Shown: positions 10,894-22,900, numbered from the stretch's first letter. The stretch is DNA of 64,000 nucleotides from Conus ventricosus (GCA_018398815.1 JAFLJL010014918.1:26356-90355); one strand, 5' to 3'. Translations and numbers: made by a program. The notes: generated by a model not told the origin, from the letters alone.

Positions 10894-12111
10894 ATATGGT
10901 CATTGTGTGTGTATTTATGACCCAAAAAGCTGTATTAGTAAGAATGTTGTTTTTTTACGACACAAGAGCTGTGTCAGTAAAGATTTGTTTTCTTATAACA
11001 CAAAAGCTATGTCAGTGAGGATTGATTGTTTTTATGTCTTAATGTGGCCATCTGGGCTGTGAAGATACAACTTAACCACAGTTTCTTAATCCGTGAGAGT
11101 CAGCCTAAAAAAAGAAAAGAACAAACAAAGAGGTACATCAGTCTTCCCAACCCCACCCTCCATCCCCCCCCCCCCCCCCCACCCCCCACACACACACATT
11201 CCCTATATATATCGAACTTTCTTTTTCACTGGGCAAATCAGGTACACTGACTGAGGAGATTAATTCTTGATCCCAGTGGGGATGGTCTTTTTGGGACAAA
11301 TGGCTTCTCCGTCTTTCTGTGCTAGTAATTTAATCTTTTCTGTCACTCTCTTTGGCTCCGTCTTATTTGTTTCTTTTCGTCTTGTACTGTCTAATGTGTT
11401 GTTTCTGCCTGCAAGGACCATATTCGGCTGTCTTTGATCTGGAAGCTTTTGTGAATCCTTTTCGTTTGATAGCCGTTTTTGACGTCCCAGATTTTATGCT
11501 ACCTTCTGGAAATTATATAGTGAGATTTGTACACACTGTCCACAGTGGACTCTGGCTGTCCATTCTACAGGGTCTGTACCTGCATGGTTTTTTTTTTATT
11601 CATGTATTTATTCATTTATTCGTTTGTGGTTTTGAATTTTTTTTTTACATAGTTTACCTTTTAAAATCTGAGACGTAGAAATTGAGGGGAGCATCTGGCA
11701 CTCTCAGCACATCCTACTTTCATATGCCTAAAAATGTGAATAGTTTAAGTACCATGTGTTACCTCTTACGTTTTTTCTTTTCTTTCTGTGGTTTGACTTG
11801 TGTCATGTGACTTTCTGATGCGAGTTTGGCAGCCCTGAAACGGCAGTGTGTGATAAGCTGTGCTATAATGATTGAAACTCGCTTAATCCTGGACGTGTCG
11901 GTTTCCTGCGATGTCTTGTCAAGTGCTGACAAAATTATTTTTCTTTGTTTAACATTGTGTCCAACATTCCAGAAATTGTAGCTTTCAGTAAATTCAAACT
12001 GTCAGAGATTTTGCAGTGATCGGGAATTTCTTTGGATTCTTGGAAGCAAGGAATTTAATCCGTCTTTTTGGATGTCTGTGAAAACCATAAGGCCTATATT
12101 TTTTTTAGAGG
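10894..12111 (+). repeat. Second copy of the minisatellite gene's 3' flank (matches 43541-44760)
   Basis: From ATATGGTCATTGTG at 10894 to TTTTTTTAGAGG at 12111 the sequence follows 43541-44760 closely, with small indels including different poly-C and (CA)n lengths near 11164. No ORF is convincing. It is bounded by a LINE 5' terminus on the left and LINE tails on the right, so a piece of a gene flank is embedded in the LINE cluster. Segmental duplication, a collapsed alternative haplotype and misassembly are all possible. Confidence 0.85.
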
Positions 12112-12300
12112 TAGTTAGATAGGATAAGATAATGTTGCTTAGAGCCCAGCCGACCGCAGAGGGCCACATCAGGACTGTCACGTTAAAATCAACTCGGTCA
12201 TTTAAAAAAAAAAAAAAAACTCACACATCTCGTTAAATGACGTCTACAAACACACCAGAAACCTTGTTAAAAATCTTTCTTCCGTAAAATCTTAAATCAG
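12112..12300 (-). mobile_element. LINE fragment A: tail and 3' UTR only
   Basis: It begins with a degenerate (GATAA)n tail and the 3'-end signature TGTTGCTTAGAGCCCAGCCG, then the sense poly(T) tract and 3' UTR. It ends within the 3' UTR at AAATCAG, where the tail of fragment B starts at once. It has no coding sequence. It is the left end of a chain of five same-strand truncated copies (A-E) and abuts the gene-flank copy. Confidence 0.85.
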
Positions 12301-12664
12301 ATAAGATAATGTTGCTTATAGCCCAGCCGACCGCAGAGGGCCACATCAGGGCTGTCACCACGTTAAAATCAACTCACCAGTCATGGGAAGAAAAAAAAAA
12401 AACCTTTCACACATCTCGTTAAATGACATCTTCTACAAACGCACCAGAAACTTTGTTAAAAATTTTTCTGCCGTAAAATCTTAAATCAGATAAAAATGTT
12501 AATCTCTCTCAAAAACTCAAGGATCACGTCAGGCGGGACATCCCTGAACAGGATCTTCATGGACTCCGCTGTAAAATGTTTGTGTCTCACATCATGCAAG
12601 TCCCAACACTCCAAAAGAACATGTTTCATTGCGAGTGGCGCATGACATGGAATGCACCACGGAG
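12301..12664 (-). mobile_element. LINE fragment B: tail, 3' UTR and last ~70 codons of ORF2
   Basis: A complete 3' tail and 3' UTR lead into the ORF2 C-terminus on the minus strand, including HKHFTAESMKILFRDVPPDV (reading from about 12620 down to 12500). The copy breaks at ...CACCACGGAG, in the C-terminal Cys/His motif, and the next (GATAA)n tail follows without spacer. No target duplication links its two sides. Confidence 0.85.
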
Positions 12665-13953
12665 ATAAGATAATGTTGCTTATAGCCCAGCCGACCGCAG
12701 AGGGCCACATCAGGGCCGTCACCACGTTAAAATCAACTCACCAGTCATTTTAAAAAAAAAAAAAAAAAAAAAAAGCATTCACACATCTCGTTAAATGACA
12801 TCGTCTACAAACGAACCAGAAACTTTGTTAAAAATCCTTCTTCCGTAAAATCTCAAATCAGATGAAAAATGTTAATTTCTCTCAAAAACCCAACGATCAC
12901 GTCAGGCGGGACATCCCTGAACAGGATCTTCATGGACTCCGCTGTAAAATGTTTGTGTCTCACATCGTGCAAGTCCCAACACTCTAAAAGAACATGTTTC
13001 ACTGTGAGTGGCGCATGACATGGAATGCACCACGGAGCTTCTTCACTCTTTAAAAGGTAAGAATGGGTAAAATACGAATGGCCGGTGTGCAGCCGGCACA
13101 GAACCGTTTCCTCTTTACGACCACCCGACGTAGATGGGAGGAAGTCTTTAAGGTTTCGACGGATCTGAAAGAGTTTGTTATTCGTCTGTGTTCCAATCCT
13201 CCTGCCAGAGGTCTCTCACATAATCGTTAATTTTGGTTTCACATCTGAGCAGGGAATATAAGTGTTGGACAGTTTCTCTCTTGTGGCGTTCTTGGCTAAA
13301 CGATCAACCATTTCGTTCCCGCCGATGCCAACATGACCAGGAACCCAAGCAAGAGTAATGTTGTAACCGTCCGCCTTCAACTTACTAAGAAGTTCAAAAA
13401 AAGTAAAAGTTCTGGATGCTGAAGGTTGCGGCCAGCTATGGCCTCCAAAGCTGACAGCGAATCCGACAGAACCAGAAAGTCCCTCTTTGAAGAATGTGAG
13501 ATTATCTTCAAAGCCAAAACCAGAGCAGTAAGTTCAGCAGAATAGACAGAAGCATCTGAATGAATATGTTCCAACAATATCTGAGAAGGAGCCCCAGGGC
13601 AATAGGCTGCACAGGCCACTCCATCTTCAGACTTGGAACCGTCAGTAAAAACTTTTTGACAGGATGGGAATTTCAAACAGAGCTCAGCATACAATGCCTT
13701 GTACGCCAGAGAGCTGGTAGACTCTTTGCGAAAAGCTGCAAGATCAAAACGAATCTCTGGTGTGAAGAAGGTCCACGGTGGTTGATCCGGAAACTTGGAA
13801 AAATCAGATACTACACCTAGGTCTAGACCTGCATTCCGCACGTGAGGCTGCATACGAAGACCAAACGGCGGAATGCATTTAGGGTTGTTTTCAAACTTAC
13901 TTTGGAACGGAGGGTCAAAGACACAGTCATAGGCAGGGTTTTCTGGTTCCGAG
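12665..13953 (-). mobile_element. LINE fragment C: tail through RNase H
   Basis: Tail, 3' UTR, ORF2 C-terminus and RNase H are present on the minus strand. The clean piece 13377-13853 includes VFTDGSKSEDG, SVYSAELTALVLAL and VLSDSLSALEAI, carrying the first Asp, the Glu and the second Asp of an RNase H active site. Several frameshifts break the rest. The copy stops upstream of RNase H at GGTTCCGAG, where fragment D's tail begins. Confidence 0.85.
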
Positions 13954-14042
13954 ATAAGATAAGATAATGTTGCTTATAGCCCAGCCGACCGCAAAGGGCC
14001 ATATCAGGGCTGTCACGTTAAAATCAACTAACCAGTCATATA

Positions 14043-14079
<37 letters not shown>

Positions 14080-14464
14080 TTCATACATCTCGTTAAATGA
14101 CATCATCCAGAAACGCACCAGAAACTTTGTTAAAAATCTTTCTTCCGTAAAATCTTAAATCAGATGAAAAATGTTAATCTCTCTCAAAAACCCAAGGATC
14201 ACATCAGGCGGTACATCCCTGAACAGGATCTTCATGGACTCCACTGTAAAATGTTTGTGTCTCACATCGTGCAAGTCCCAACACTCTAAAAGAACATGTT
14301 TCATTGTGAGTGGTGCATGACATGGAATGCACCACGGAGCTTCTTCACTCTTTAAAAGGTAAGCATGGGTAAAATACGAATGGCTGGTGTGCAGCCGGCA
14401 CAGAACCGTTTCCTCTTTACGACCTCCCGACGTGGATGGGAGGAAGTCCTTAAGGTTTGGACGG
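13954..14464 (-). mobile_element. LINE fragment D: tail, 3' UTR and ORF2 C-terminus
   Basis: The tail is of the GCAAAGGGCCATATC subtype. A poly-A run of about 33 in the + strand is followed by the 3' UTR and about 100 codons of ORF2, including WCIPCHAPLTMKHVLLEC (C-x2-C-x7-H-x4-C). The copy ends at TTTGGACGG, joined directly to the tail of copy E. The consensus continues GGATCTG at that point, so the junction shares GGAT with the incoming tail. Confidence 0.85.
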
Positions 14465-14655
14465 ATAAGATAAGATAAGATAATGTTGCTTATAGCCCAG
14501 CCGACCGCAAAGGGCCATATCAGGGCTGTCACCACGTTAAAATCAACTCACCAGTCATTAAAAAAAAATTTAAAAAAACCACTTTCATACATCTCATTAA
14601 ATGACATCTACAAACGCACCAGAAACTTTGTTAAAAATCTTTCTGCCGTAAAATC

Positions 14656-16155
14656 TTAAATCGGATGAAAAATGTTAATCTCTCTCAAAAACTCAAGGAT
14701 CACATCAGGCGGGACATCCCTGAACAGGATCTTCATGGACTCCGCTGTAAAATGTTTGTGTCTCACATCGTGCAAGTCCCAACACTCTAAAAGAACATGT
14801 TTCATTGTGAGTGGCGCATGACATGGAATGCACCACGGAGCTTCTTCACTCTTTAAAAGGTAAGCATGGGTAAAATACGAATGGCCGGTGTGCAGCCGGC
14901 ACAGAACCGTTTCCTCTTTACGACCTCCCGACGTGGATGGGAGGAAGTCCTTAAGGTTTGGACGGATCTGAAAGAGTTCGTTACTCGTCTGTGTGTTCCA
15001 ATCCTCCTGCCAGAGGTCTCTCACATAATCGTTAATTTTGGGTTGCACATCTGAACAGGGGATATAAATGTTGGACAGTTTCTCTCTTGTGGCGTTCTTG
15101 GCTAAACGATCAACCATTTCGTTCCCGCCGATGCCAACATGACCTGGAACCCAAGCAAGAGTAATGTTGTAACCGTCCGCTTTCAACTTGCTAAAAAGTT
15201 CAAAGAAATGCAAAAGTTCTGGATGCTGAAGGTTGCGGCCAGCTATGGCTTCCAAAGCCGACAGCGAATCCGACAGAACCAGAAAGTCCCTCTTTGAAGA
15301 ATGTGAGATTATCTTCAAAGCCAGTACCAGAGCAGTAAGTTCAGCAGAATAGACAGAAGCATCGGAATGGATATGTTCCAACAGTATCTGAGAAGGGGCC
15401 CCAGGGCAGTAGGCTGCACAGGCCACTCCATCCTCAGACTTGGAACCGTCAGTGAAAACTTTTTGATAGGATGGGAATTTCGAACAGAGGTCAGCATACA
15501 ATGCCTTGTACGCCAGAGAGCTGGTAGACTCTTTGCGAAAAGCTGCAAGATCAAAACGAATTTCTGGTGTGAAAAAGGTCCACGGAGGTTGATCCGGAAA
15601 CTTGGAAAAATCGGACACAACTCCTAGGTCTAGACCTGCATTCCGCACGTGAGGCCGCATACGAAGACCAAACCGCGGAATACATTTCGAGTTGTTTTCA
15701 AACTTACTTTGGAACGGAGGGTCAAAGACACAGTCATAGGCAGGATTCTGCGGTTCTGAGAACAGTCGGATATAATAATTCAAAGACAGTTTCAGCCTGC
15801 GATTGGACAGTGAAGGTTCACCCGCCTCTGCGTACAGGCTGTACACAGTGGTGGTGCGGAACGCTCCAAGACAGAGACGAAGCCCTTGATGGTGGATAGG
15901 GTCCAAGAGTTTGAGGTAAGATGATCTTGCGGAGCCGTACACAGCACAACCGTAGTCCAGTTTGGAACGAAGCAGGGCTCTGTAGAGGTGCAACAAAGTT
16001 TTCTTATCAGCGCCCCAGAGGCTTCCAGTTGCGTAGACAGCAAAATTATCCACAAACAATGAGCAGTCTGAACCCTGCTGAACTGATTGAACAATGTTGT
16101 TGATTTTAATACTAAAGAGGGCAGGAGACAGTATGCTCCCCTGTGGAACACCCAA
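14656..16155 (-). pseudogene. LINE copy E ORF2 C-terminal part: RT end, RNase H, zinc motif (499 aa)
   Basis: The longest uninterrupted frame in copy E. Residues 2-7 are GVPQGS (RT motif before the catalytic box). Residues 34-37 are FVDN where other copies have FVDD, a change of the second catalytic Asp to Asn caused by GAT to AAT. Residues 46-47 mark the deletion of 99 residues present in copy G. RNase H spans about 232-356 with D236, E272, D296 and D349, all expected catalytic positions. The C-terminus has C442, C445, H453 and C458, a zinc-binding motif common in I/Jockey-type ORF2. The start shown is only the first Met of the open stretch, since ORF2 originally began far upstream. Confidence 0.85.
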
Positions 16156-16596
16156 CTCCTGCTCGTGGACATCAGAGAGAGTGGTGCCAACCCGGACCTG
16201 AAACGTAGTTCTGCCAAAAAATTTTGAATAAAAAGCGAAAGATGGCCTCGAAAACCCAGATCGTGGAGATCATGAAGTATCCGACTTCCAGGTAGTATCG
16301 TAGGCCTTCTCCAAATCAAAGAAAATGGCCACTGCATGCTGTTTGTTCAGAAAGGCGTTCCGAAGTGTAGATTCCAGACGAATCAAATGGTCAACGGTAG
16401 TCCGATGTTTGCGGAAACCACACTGTTCTTTCGCCAAAAGGCCATCGGTTTCGAGTTTCCACATGAGCCTAGCATTGACCATTTTCTCCATCAATTTTCA
16501 GACACAGCTGGTCAAAGCTATGGGACGGTAGTTTGATGGATTAGAAAGATCTTTTCCAGGTTTGGGGATGGGAATAATGAGGGCTTTCCGCCAAGA

Positions 16597-16829
16597 TAAG
16601 ATAAGATAATGTTGCTTATAGCCCAGCCGACAGCAGAGGGCCACATCAGGGCTGTCACCACGTTAAAATCAACTCACCAGTCATAATTTAAAAAAAAAAA
16701 AAAAAAAAAAAAACAACTTTCACATATCTCGTTAAATGACATCGTCTACAAACGCACCAGAAACTTTGTTAAAAATCTTTCTGCCGTAAAATCTTAAATC
16801 AGATGAAAAATGTTAATCTCTCTCAAAAA
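16597..16829 (-). mobile_element. LINE fragment F: 233-bp 3' UTR copy nested in copy E
   Basis: The fragment holds only the tail, 3' UTR and last codons of ORF2 and interrupts copy E's ORF2. It is flanked by CTTTCCGCCAAGA at 16584-16596 and again at 16830-16842. Removing the fragment and one repeat restores the LINE sequence GGCTTTCCGCCAAGAGGGTGG. This is a verified self-into-self insertion and is younger than copy E. It carries the GCAGAGGGCCACATC subtype, unlike its host copy. Confidence 0.92.
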
Positions 16830-17089
16830 CTTTCCGCCAAGAGGGTGGAAAGAAACCTGTAGTCCACACATGGTTGTATACCTGTAGCAGTATGTTCAGA
16901 CCTTCTTGCGGAAGATGTTTCAACAGTTGATAATGAATTTCATCCATACCTGGAGAGGAATCGCTGCAAGAAAGTAAGGCAGATTTCAGCTCGTTTAACG
17001 TGAAAGGAAGATTGTAGTCTTCCATGTTTGTCGGACGAAAAGTTGCAAGTTGATTTTTCTTTAAGGGCTTTGTTTTTGACAAAAGTGGC

Positions 17090-17708
17090 CGAGTGCCTTT
17101 TAAAATACTTGTATTGATATTGTTATATAATTTTCTTATGTGGCTGTGGGCATAAGAATAATTTTGCTACACCTGACATGATCGAGTCTGCTTTTATTTA
17201 GCAAAAGAAGAGGGCAATGTGTATGTGAAACTTCAGGAACAAAAAAAAAGAAGTTTGTTTTCCGTTTCAGCTTTGAATGTTTTGTGGTATTGCATTCGCT
17301 GGGAGAACATGGAAGTTCCGTTTATCTCCCACATCATTGTGCCAGTGTGATATGTATTGTGATCATGTGCCAAAACAGGAGTGCAATTTGATTTTCATTC
17401 TTTTTGTTAAAGACGTGAAGCTTTTTTTTAATCCAGTTCTGACATTTTAACTTTTAGTGTGATTGAAAGATTTGAATCCATGTCATCGCCTTGTGAGTGT
17501 GCCAGAGACAGGACATTCGCAGAAGACTTTCATTTTTGAAAAGGTTGCAGAAAAATTCAGTTTGCATTAATGGTTTACTTCTCCATGTGCTTTACGAATA
17601 AAGTGAGAACGATCTCAAAACAGTGTTTGTTGAAGCATGTGTCCGGCCATTGAAAAGAGGATTCCTTGTTGTCTGCATTTGTTTTTTGTTGTTGGAAACT
17701 TGGAAGGT
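17090..17708 (+). repeat. Second copy of the zinc-finger gene's 3' flank (matches 4867-5415)
   Basis: From GAGTGCCTTTT to CTTGGAAGGT the sequence follows 4867-5415, with two extra stretches of about 30-35 bp (near 17210 and 17325) and small differences. It lies between LINE copy E and the tail of copy G. In the first copy the DNA continues GTTTGTTTCC after GGAAGGT, whereas here a (GATAA)n tail begins, so copy G's insertion point is exact. It may be an alternative haplotype or a duplication. Confidence 0.85.
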
Positions 17709-17790
17709 AAGATAAGATAATGTTGCTTATAGCCCAGCCGACCGCAAAGGGCCATATCAGGGCTGTCACCACGTTAAATCAACTCACCAG

Positions 17791-17828
<38 letters not shown>

Positions 17829-19770
17829 TTCACACATCTTGTTAAATAACTTCGTCTACAAACGCACCAGAAACTTTGTTAAAAATCTTTCTGCCGTAAA
17901 ATCTTAAATCAGATAAAAAATGTTAATCTCTCTCAAAAACTCAAGGATCACGTCAGGCGGGACATCCCTGAACAGGATCTTCATGGACTCCGCCGTAAAA
18001 TGTTTGTGTCTCACATCGTGCAAGTCCCAACACTCTAAAAGTACATGTTTCATTGTGAGTGGCGCATGACATGGAATGCACCACGGAGCTTCTTCACTCT
18101 TTAAAAGGTAAGCATGGGTAAAATACGAATGGCCGGTGTGCAGCCGGCACAGAACCGTTTCCTCTTTACGACCTCCCGATGTGGATGGGAGGAAGTCCTT
18201 AAGGTTTGGACGGATCTGAAAGAGTTTGTTACTCGTCTGTGTGTTCCAATCCTCCTGCCAGAGGTCTCTCACATAATGGTTAATTTTGGGTTTCACGTCT
18301 GACCAGGGGATATAAATGTTGGACAGTTTCTCTCTTGTGGCGTTCTTGGCTAAACGATCAACCATTTCATTCCCGCCGATGCCAACATGGCCAGGAACCC
18401 AAGCAAGAGTAATGTTGTAACCGTCCGCTTTCAACTTGCTAAAAAGTTCAAAAAAAAGTAAAAGTTCTGGATGCTGAAGGTTGCGGCCAGCTATGGCCTC
18501 CAAAGCTGACAGCGAATCCGACAGAACCAGAAAGTCCCTCCTCGAAGAATGGGAGATTATCTTCAAAGCCAGTACTAGAGCAGTAAGTTCAGCAGAATAG
18601 ACAGAAGCATCTGAATGTATATGTTCCAACAATATCTGAGAAGGAGCCCCAGGGCAGTAGGCTGCACAGGCCACTCCATCCTCAGACTTGGAACCGTCAG
18701 TGAAAACTTTTTGATAGGATGGGAATTTGGAACAGAGCTCGGCATACAAAGCCTTGTACGCCAGAGAGCTGGTAGACTCCTTACGGAAAGCTGCGAGATC
18801 GAAACGAATCTCTGGTGTGAAAAAGGTCCACGGAGGTTGATCCGGAAACTTGGAAAAATCGGAAACTACTCCCAGGTCTATACCTGCATTCCGCACGCGA
18901 GGCTGCATACGAAGCCCAAACGGCGGAATACATTTCGGGTTTGTTTCAAACTTACTTTGGAACGGAGGGTCAAAAACACAGTCATAGGCAGGATTCTGCG
19001 GTTCTGAGAACAGTCGGATGTAATAATTCAAAGACAGTTTCAGCCTGCGGTTGGACAGTGAAGGTTCACCTGCCTCTGCGTACAGGCTGTACACAGGGGT
19101 GGTGCGGAACGCTCCAAGACAGAGACGAAGCCCTTGATGGTGGATAGGGTCCAAGAGTTTGAGGTAAGATGGTCTTGCGGAGCCGTACACAGCACAACCG
19201 TAGTCCAATTTGGAACGGACCAGGGCTCTGTAGAGGTGCAACAAAGTTTTCTTATCAGCGCCCCAGTCGGTGTGTGCTACGACCCGCAGAATATTCAGTG
19301 CCTTTTGGCAAGCAGTTTTGAGGTTTTTAATATGGCTGAGAAAGTTAAGTTTTTGGTCAAAAATGACTCCCAGAAATTTGGCCTCTTTAACAGCTGGAAT
19401 GGGAGATTTCCCTACTTGAAGTTCCGGATCTGGAAAAAACTGACGGAAATTATGGAAGTGAATACACTGGGTTTTTGTAGCAGAAAAGGTGAAACCGTTT
19501 TCATCCGCCCACCGATGGATTTTATCTACGCAAAGCTGGAGCCTGCGCTGGACACTCGGGTACAGGCTTCCAGTTGCGTAGACAGCAAAATCATCACAAA
19601 CAATGAGCAGTCTGAACCCTGCTGAACGGATTGAACAATGTTGTGATCTTAATACTAAAGAGGGCAGGAATAGTATGCTCCCTGTGGACACAACAACTCT
19701 GCTCGTGGACATCAGAGAGAGTGGTTGCCAACCCGGACCTGAAACTGTCGTTATGCCCAAAAAATTTTGA
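17709..19770 (-). mobile_element. LINE copy G: 5'-truncated, RT through tail
   Basis: The left junction is exact against the gene-flank copy at 4867-5415 (GGAAGGT|AAGATAAG). Tail subtype is GCAAAGGGCCATATC, with a + strand poly-A run of about 33. The body carries RNase H and the C-terminal half of RT without interruption from 17904 to 19760. It stops at AAAATTTTGA, within RT, directly abutted by the tail of copy H. The matching 5' part may be fragment J (27013-28793), in which case copy H sits inside an older element with about 1.6 kb of target missing. Confidence 0.9.
17904..19760 (-). pseudogene. LINE copy G ORF2 part: RT thumb, RNase H, zinc motif (618 aa)
   Basis: The best-preserved coding stretch of the family in the window. 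A frameshift removes the start of the catalytic box, leaving VCDDFAVYATGSL near residues 54-66. Residues 67-165 hold the segment missing from copy E, including ENGFTFSATKTQCIHFHNF, typical of the RT region after the YxDD-type box. RNase H follows with D355 (TDGS), E391 (AEL), D415 (SDS) and D468 (NEMVDRLAK). The C-terminus carries the C-x2-C-x7-H-x4-C motif. The protein would copy element RNA at nicked target DNA and degrade the RNA strand, but this copy is 5'-truncated and has no start codon of its own. Confidence 0.88.
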
Positions 19771-19959
19771 AGATAAGATAATGTTGCTTATAGCCCAGCC
19801 GACCGCAGAGGGCCACATCAGGGCTGTCACCACGTTAAAATCAACTCACCAGTCATTTAAGAAAAAAAAAAAAAAAAAAAACTTTCACACATCTCGTAAA
19901 TGACATGTCTACAAACGCACAAAACTTTGTTTAAAAATCTTTCTGCGTATAAAATCTTA

Positions 19960-22900
19960 AATTCAGATGAAAAATGTTAATCTCTCTCAAAAACTCAAGG
20001 ATCAGTCAGCGGGACATCCTTGAACAGGTCTTCATGGACTCCGCTGTAAAATGTTTGTGTCTCACATCGTGCAAGTCCCAACACTCCAATAAGAAACACA
20101 TGTTTCATTGTGAGTGGCGCATGACATGAGATGCACCACGGAGCTTCTTCACTCTTTAAAAGGTAAAAATGAGTAAAATACGAAATGGCGTGTGCAACCG
20201 GCACAGAACCGTTTCTCTTTCGACCAACCGACGTAGATGGGAGGAATCTCCTTAAGGTTTGGACGGATCTGAAAGAGTTTGTTATTCGTCTGTGTGTTCC
20301 AATCTCCTGCCAGAGGTCTCTCACATAATCGTTAATTTTGGTTTTCAATCTGGCACGGGATATAAGTGTTGGACAGTTTCTTCCTTGTGGCGTTCTTGGC
20401 TAAACGATCAACCATTTCGTTCCCGCCGATACCAACATGACCAGGAACCCAAGCAAGAGTAATGTTGTAACCGTCCGCCTTCAACTTGCTAAAAAGTTCA
20501 AATGAAATGCAAAAGTTCTGGATGCTGAATGGTTGCGGCCAGCTATGGCTTCCAAAGCTGACAGCGAATCCGACAGAACCAGAAAGTCCACTTTTGAAGA
20601 ATGTGAGATTACTTCAAAGCCAGAACCAGAGCAGTAAGTTGCAGAATAGACCAGAAGCATTCTGAATGGATATGTTCCTAACATTATCTGAGAAGGAGCC
20701 CAGGGCAGTAGGCTGCACAGGCCAACTCCATCTTCAACTTGGAACCGTCAGTGAAAACTTTTGACAGAATGGGAATTTCGACAGAAGCTCAGCATACAAT
20801 GCCTTGTACGCCAGAGAGTGGTACTCTTTACGAAAAGCTGCAAGATCGAAACGAATCTCTGGTGTGAAAAAGGTCCACGAGGGGTTGATCCGGAAACTTG
20901 GAAAAAATCGGAAAACTACTCCAGGTTAGACCTGCATTCCGCACGGAGGCTGCAACGAAGACAAACGGCGGAATACATTTAGGGTTGTTTTCAAACTTAC
21001 TTGGAACGGAGGGTCAAAGAACACAGTCATAGGCAGGATTCTGCGGTTCTGAAAACAGTCGGATATAATATTCAAAGACAGTTTCAGCCTGCGATTTGGA
21101 CAGTGAAGGTTCACAACGCCTCAGCGTTACAGGCTGTACACAGGGGTGGTGCGGAACGCTCCAGACAGAGCGAAGCCCTTGATGGTGGATAGGGTCCAAG
21201 AGTTTGAGGTAAGATGATCTGCGGAGCCGTTACCAGCACAACCGTAGTCCAGTTTGGAACGGACCAGGGCTCTGTAGAGGTGCAACAAAGTTTTCTTATC
21301 AGCGCCCCAGTCGGGTGTTGCTACGACCCGCGACGAATTCAGTGCCTTTTGGCAAGCAGTTTTGAGGTTTTTAATATGGCTGAGAAAGTTAAGTTTTTGG
21401 TCAAAATATGACGCCAGAAATTTGGCCTCTTTAACAGCTGGGATGGGAGATTTTCCCTCTTGAAGTTCCGGATTGGAAAAAATCTGACGGAAATTATGGA
21501 GTTAATACACTGGGTTTTTGAGCAGAAAAGGTTGAAACCGTTTTCACCTCCCCCACGATGGATTTTTATCTAGCAAAGCTGGAGCCTGCGCTGAACACTC
21601 GGGATACAGGCTTCCAGTTGCGTAGACAGCAAAATCATCCACAAACCAATGAGCAGTCTGAACCCGCTGAACTGATTTTAAACAATGATTGTTGATCTTA
21701 ATACTAAAGAGGGCAGGAGATAGTATGCTACCCTGTGGAACACCCACTCCTGCTCGTGGACATCAGAGAGAGTGGTGCCAAAACCCGGACCTGAAACTGT
21801 CTTCGCCAAAAAATTTTGAATAAAAAGCGGAAGATGACCTCGAAAACCAGATCGTGGAGATCATGAAGTATCCCGACTTCCAGGTGGTATCGTAGGCCTT
21901 CTCCAAGTCAAAGAAAATTGCCACTGCATGCTGTTTGTCAGAAAGGCGTTCCGAAGTGTAGATTCCAGACGAATCAAATGGTCAACGGTAGTCCGATGTT
22001 TGCGGAAACCACACTGTTCTTTCGCCAAAAGGCCATCGGTTTCAAGTTTCCACATGAGCCTAGCATTGACCATTTTTTCCATCAATTTACAAACACAGCT
22101 GGTCAAAGCTATGGGACGGTAATTTGAAGGATTAGAAAGATCTTTTCCAGGTTTGGGGACGGGAATAACGAGGGCTTTTCGCCAAGAGGGTGGAAAAAAA
22201 AACCCGTAGTCCACACATGGTTGTAGACCTGTAGCAGTATGTTCGACCTTCTAGCGGAAAGATGTTTCAACAGCTGATAATGGATTTCATCTATACCTGG
22301 AGAGGAATCGCTGCAAGAAAGCAAGGCAGATTTCAGCTCGTTTAAACGTGAAAGGAAGATTGTAGTCTTCCATGTTGTCGGACGAAAAGTTGCAGGGTGA
22401 TTTTTCTTTTAGGGCTTTGTTTTTGACAAAAGTGGCTGATTTATTAGAAGAGGAGGAATTCTTTTCAATGGTTGAAGCAAGCAGATTAGCAACTGCTTTC
22501 TTCTCTGTTATTAAAGAATCCGAAAACTTGAGATGGTTCACAGTGGGACAGGTGTTCTTCCCTTTGATTTTCTTAATGATGTTCCACACTTTTTTCTTGG
22601 AAGATTTTGATGTCAGCCTGGAGCAGAAGCTTCTCCAGGACCGACGTTTACTGATTTTAAAAGTGTTCTAGATTTAGCACGGAGTTTTTGATGGGCTCGA
22701 GCGTTGGGACCCGAAGGTCGTTGGTACACCTGACGCTGAGCCCGTTTTCTAACTTTGGAAATTTGTTGGCAGTCTGAATCAAACCAGGGTGTTTTTGGCA
22801 TTTTAAGGTTATCGGAAAAACACTGGAATACAAGCTTTAGCACACTTGATCACAGTGTTAGTCAGTGATTCAGCTGGGTCCGGACTCTGAAGAAAGTCAG

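Larger units (their letters stand above)
14465..17089 (-). mobile_element. LINE copy E: 5'-truncated, RT through tail, with nested copy F
   Basis: It runs from the tail (GCAAAGGGCCATATC subtype) through RNase H and reverse transcriptase to AAAAGTGGC at 17089, then changes to non-LINE DNA copied from the zinc-finger gene flank. Fragment F (16597-16829) is inserted with a 13-bp duplication. RT motifs upstream of F include NARLMWKLETDGLLAKEQCG and FFDLEKAYDTTW. Two lesions stand out: a 297-bp in-frame deletion after ATGSL, and a changed RT catalytic motif (see the CDS entry). It is therefore a dead copy. Confidence 0.9.

Noticed and set aside
12112..17089. Interpretation of the LINE chain as a satellite array
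   Set aside because: Units have different lengths and break points, each with its own tail; there is no constant period.
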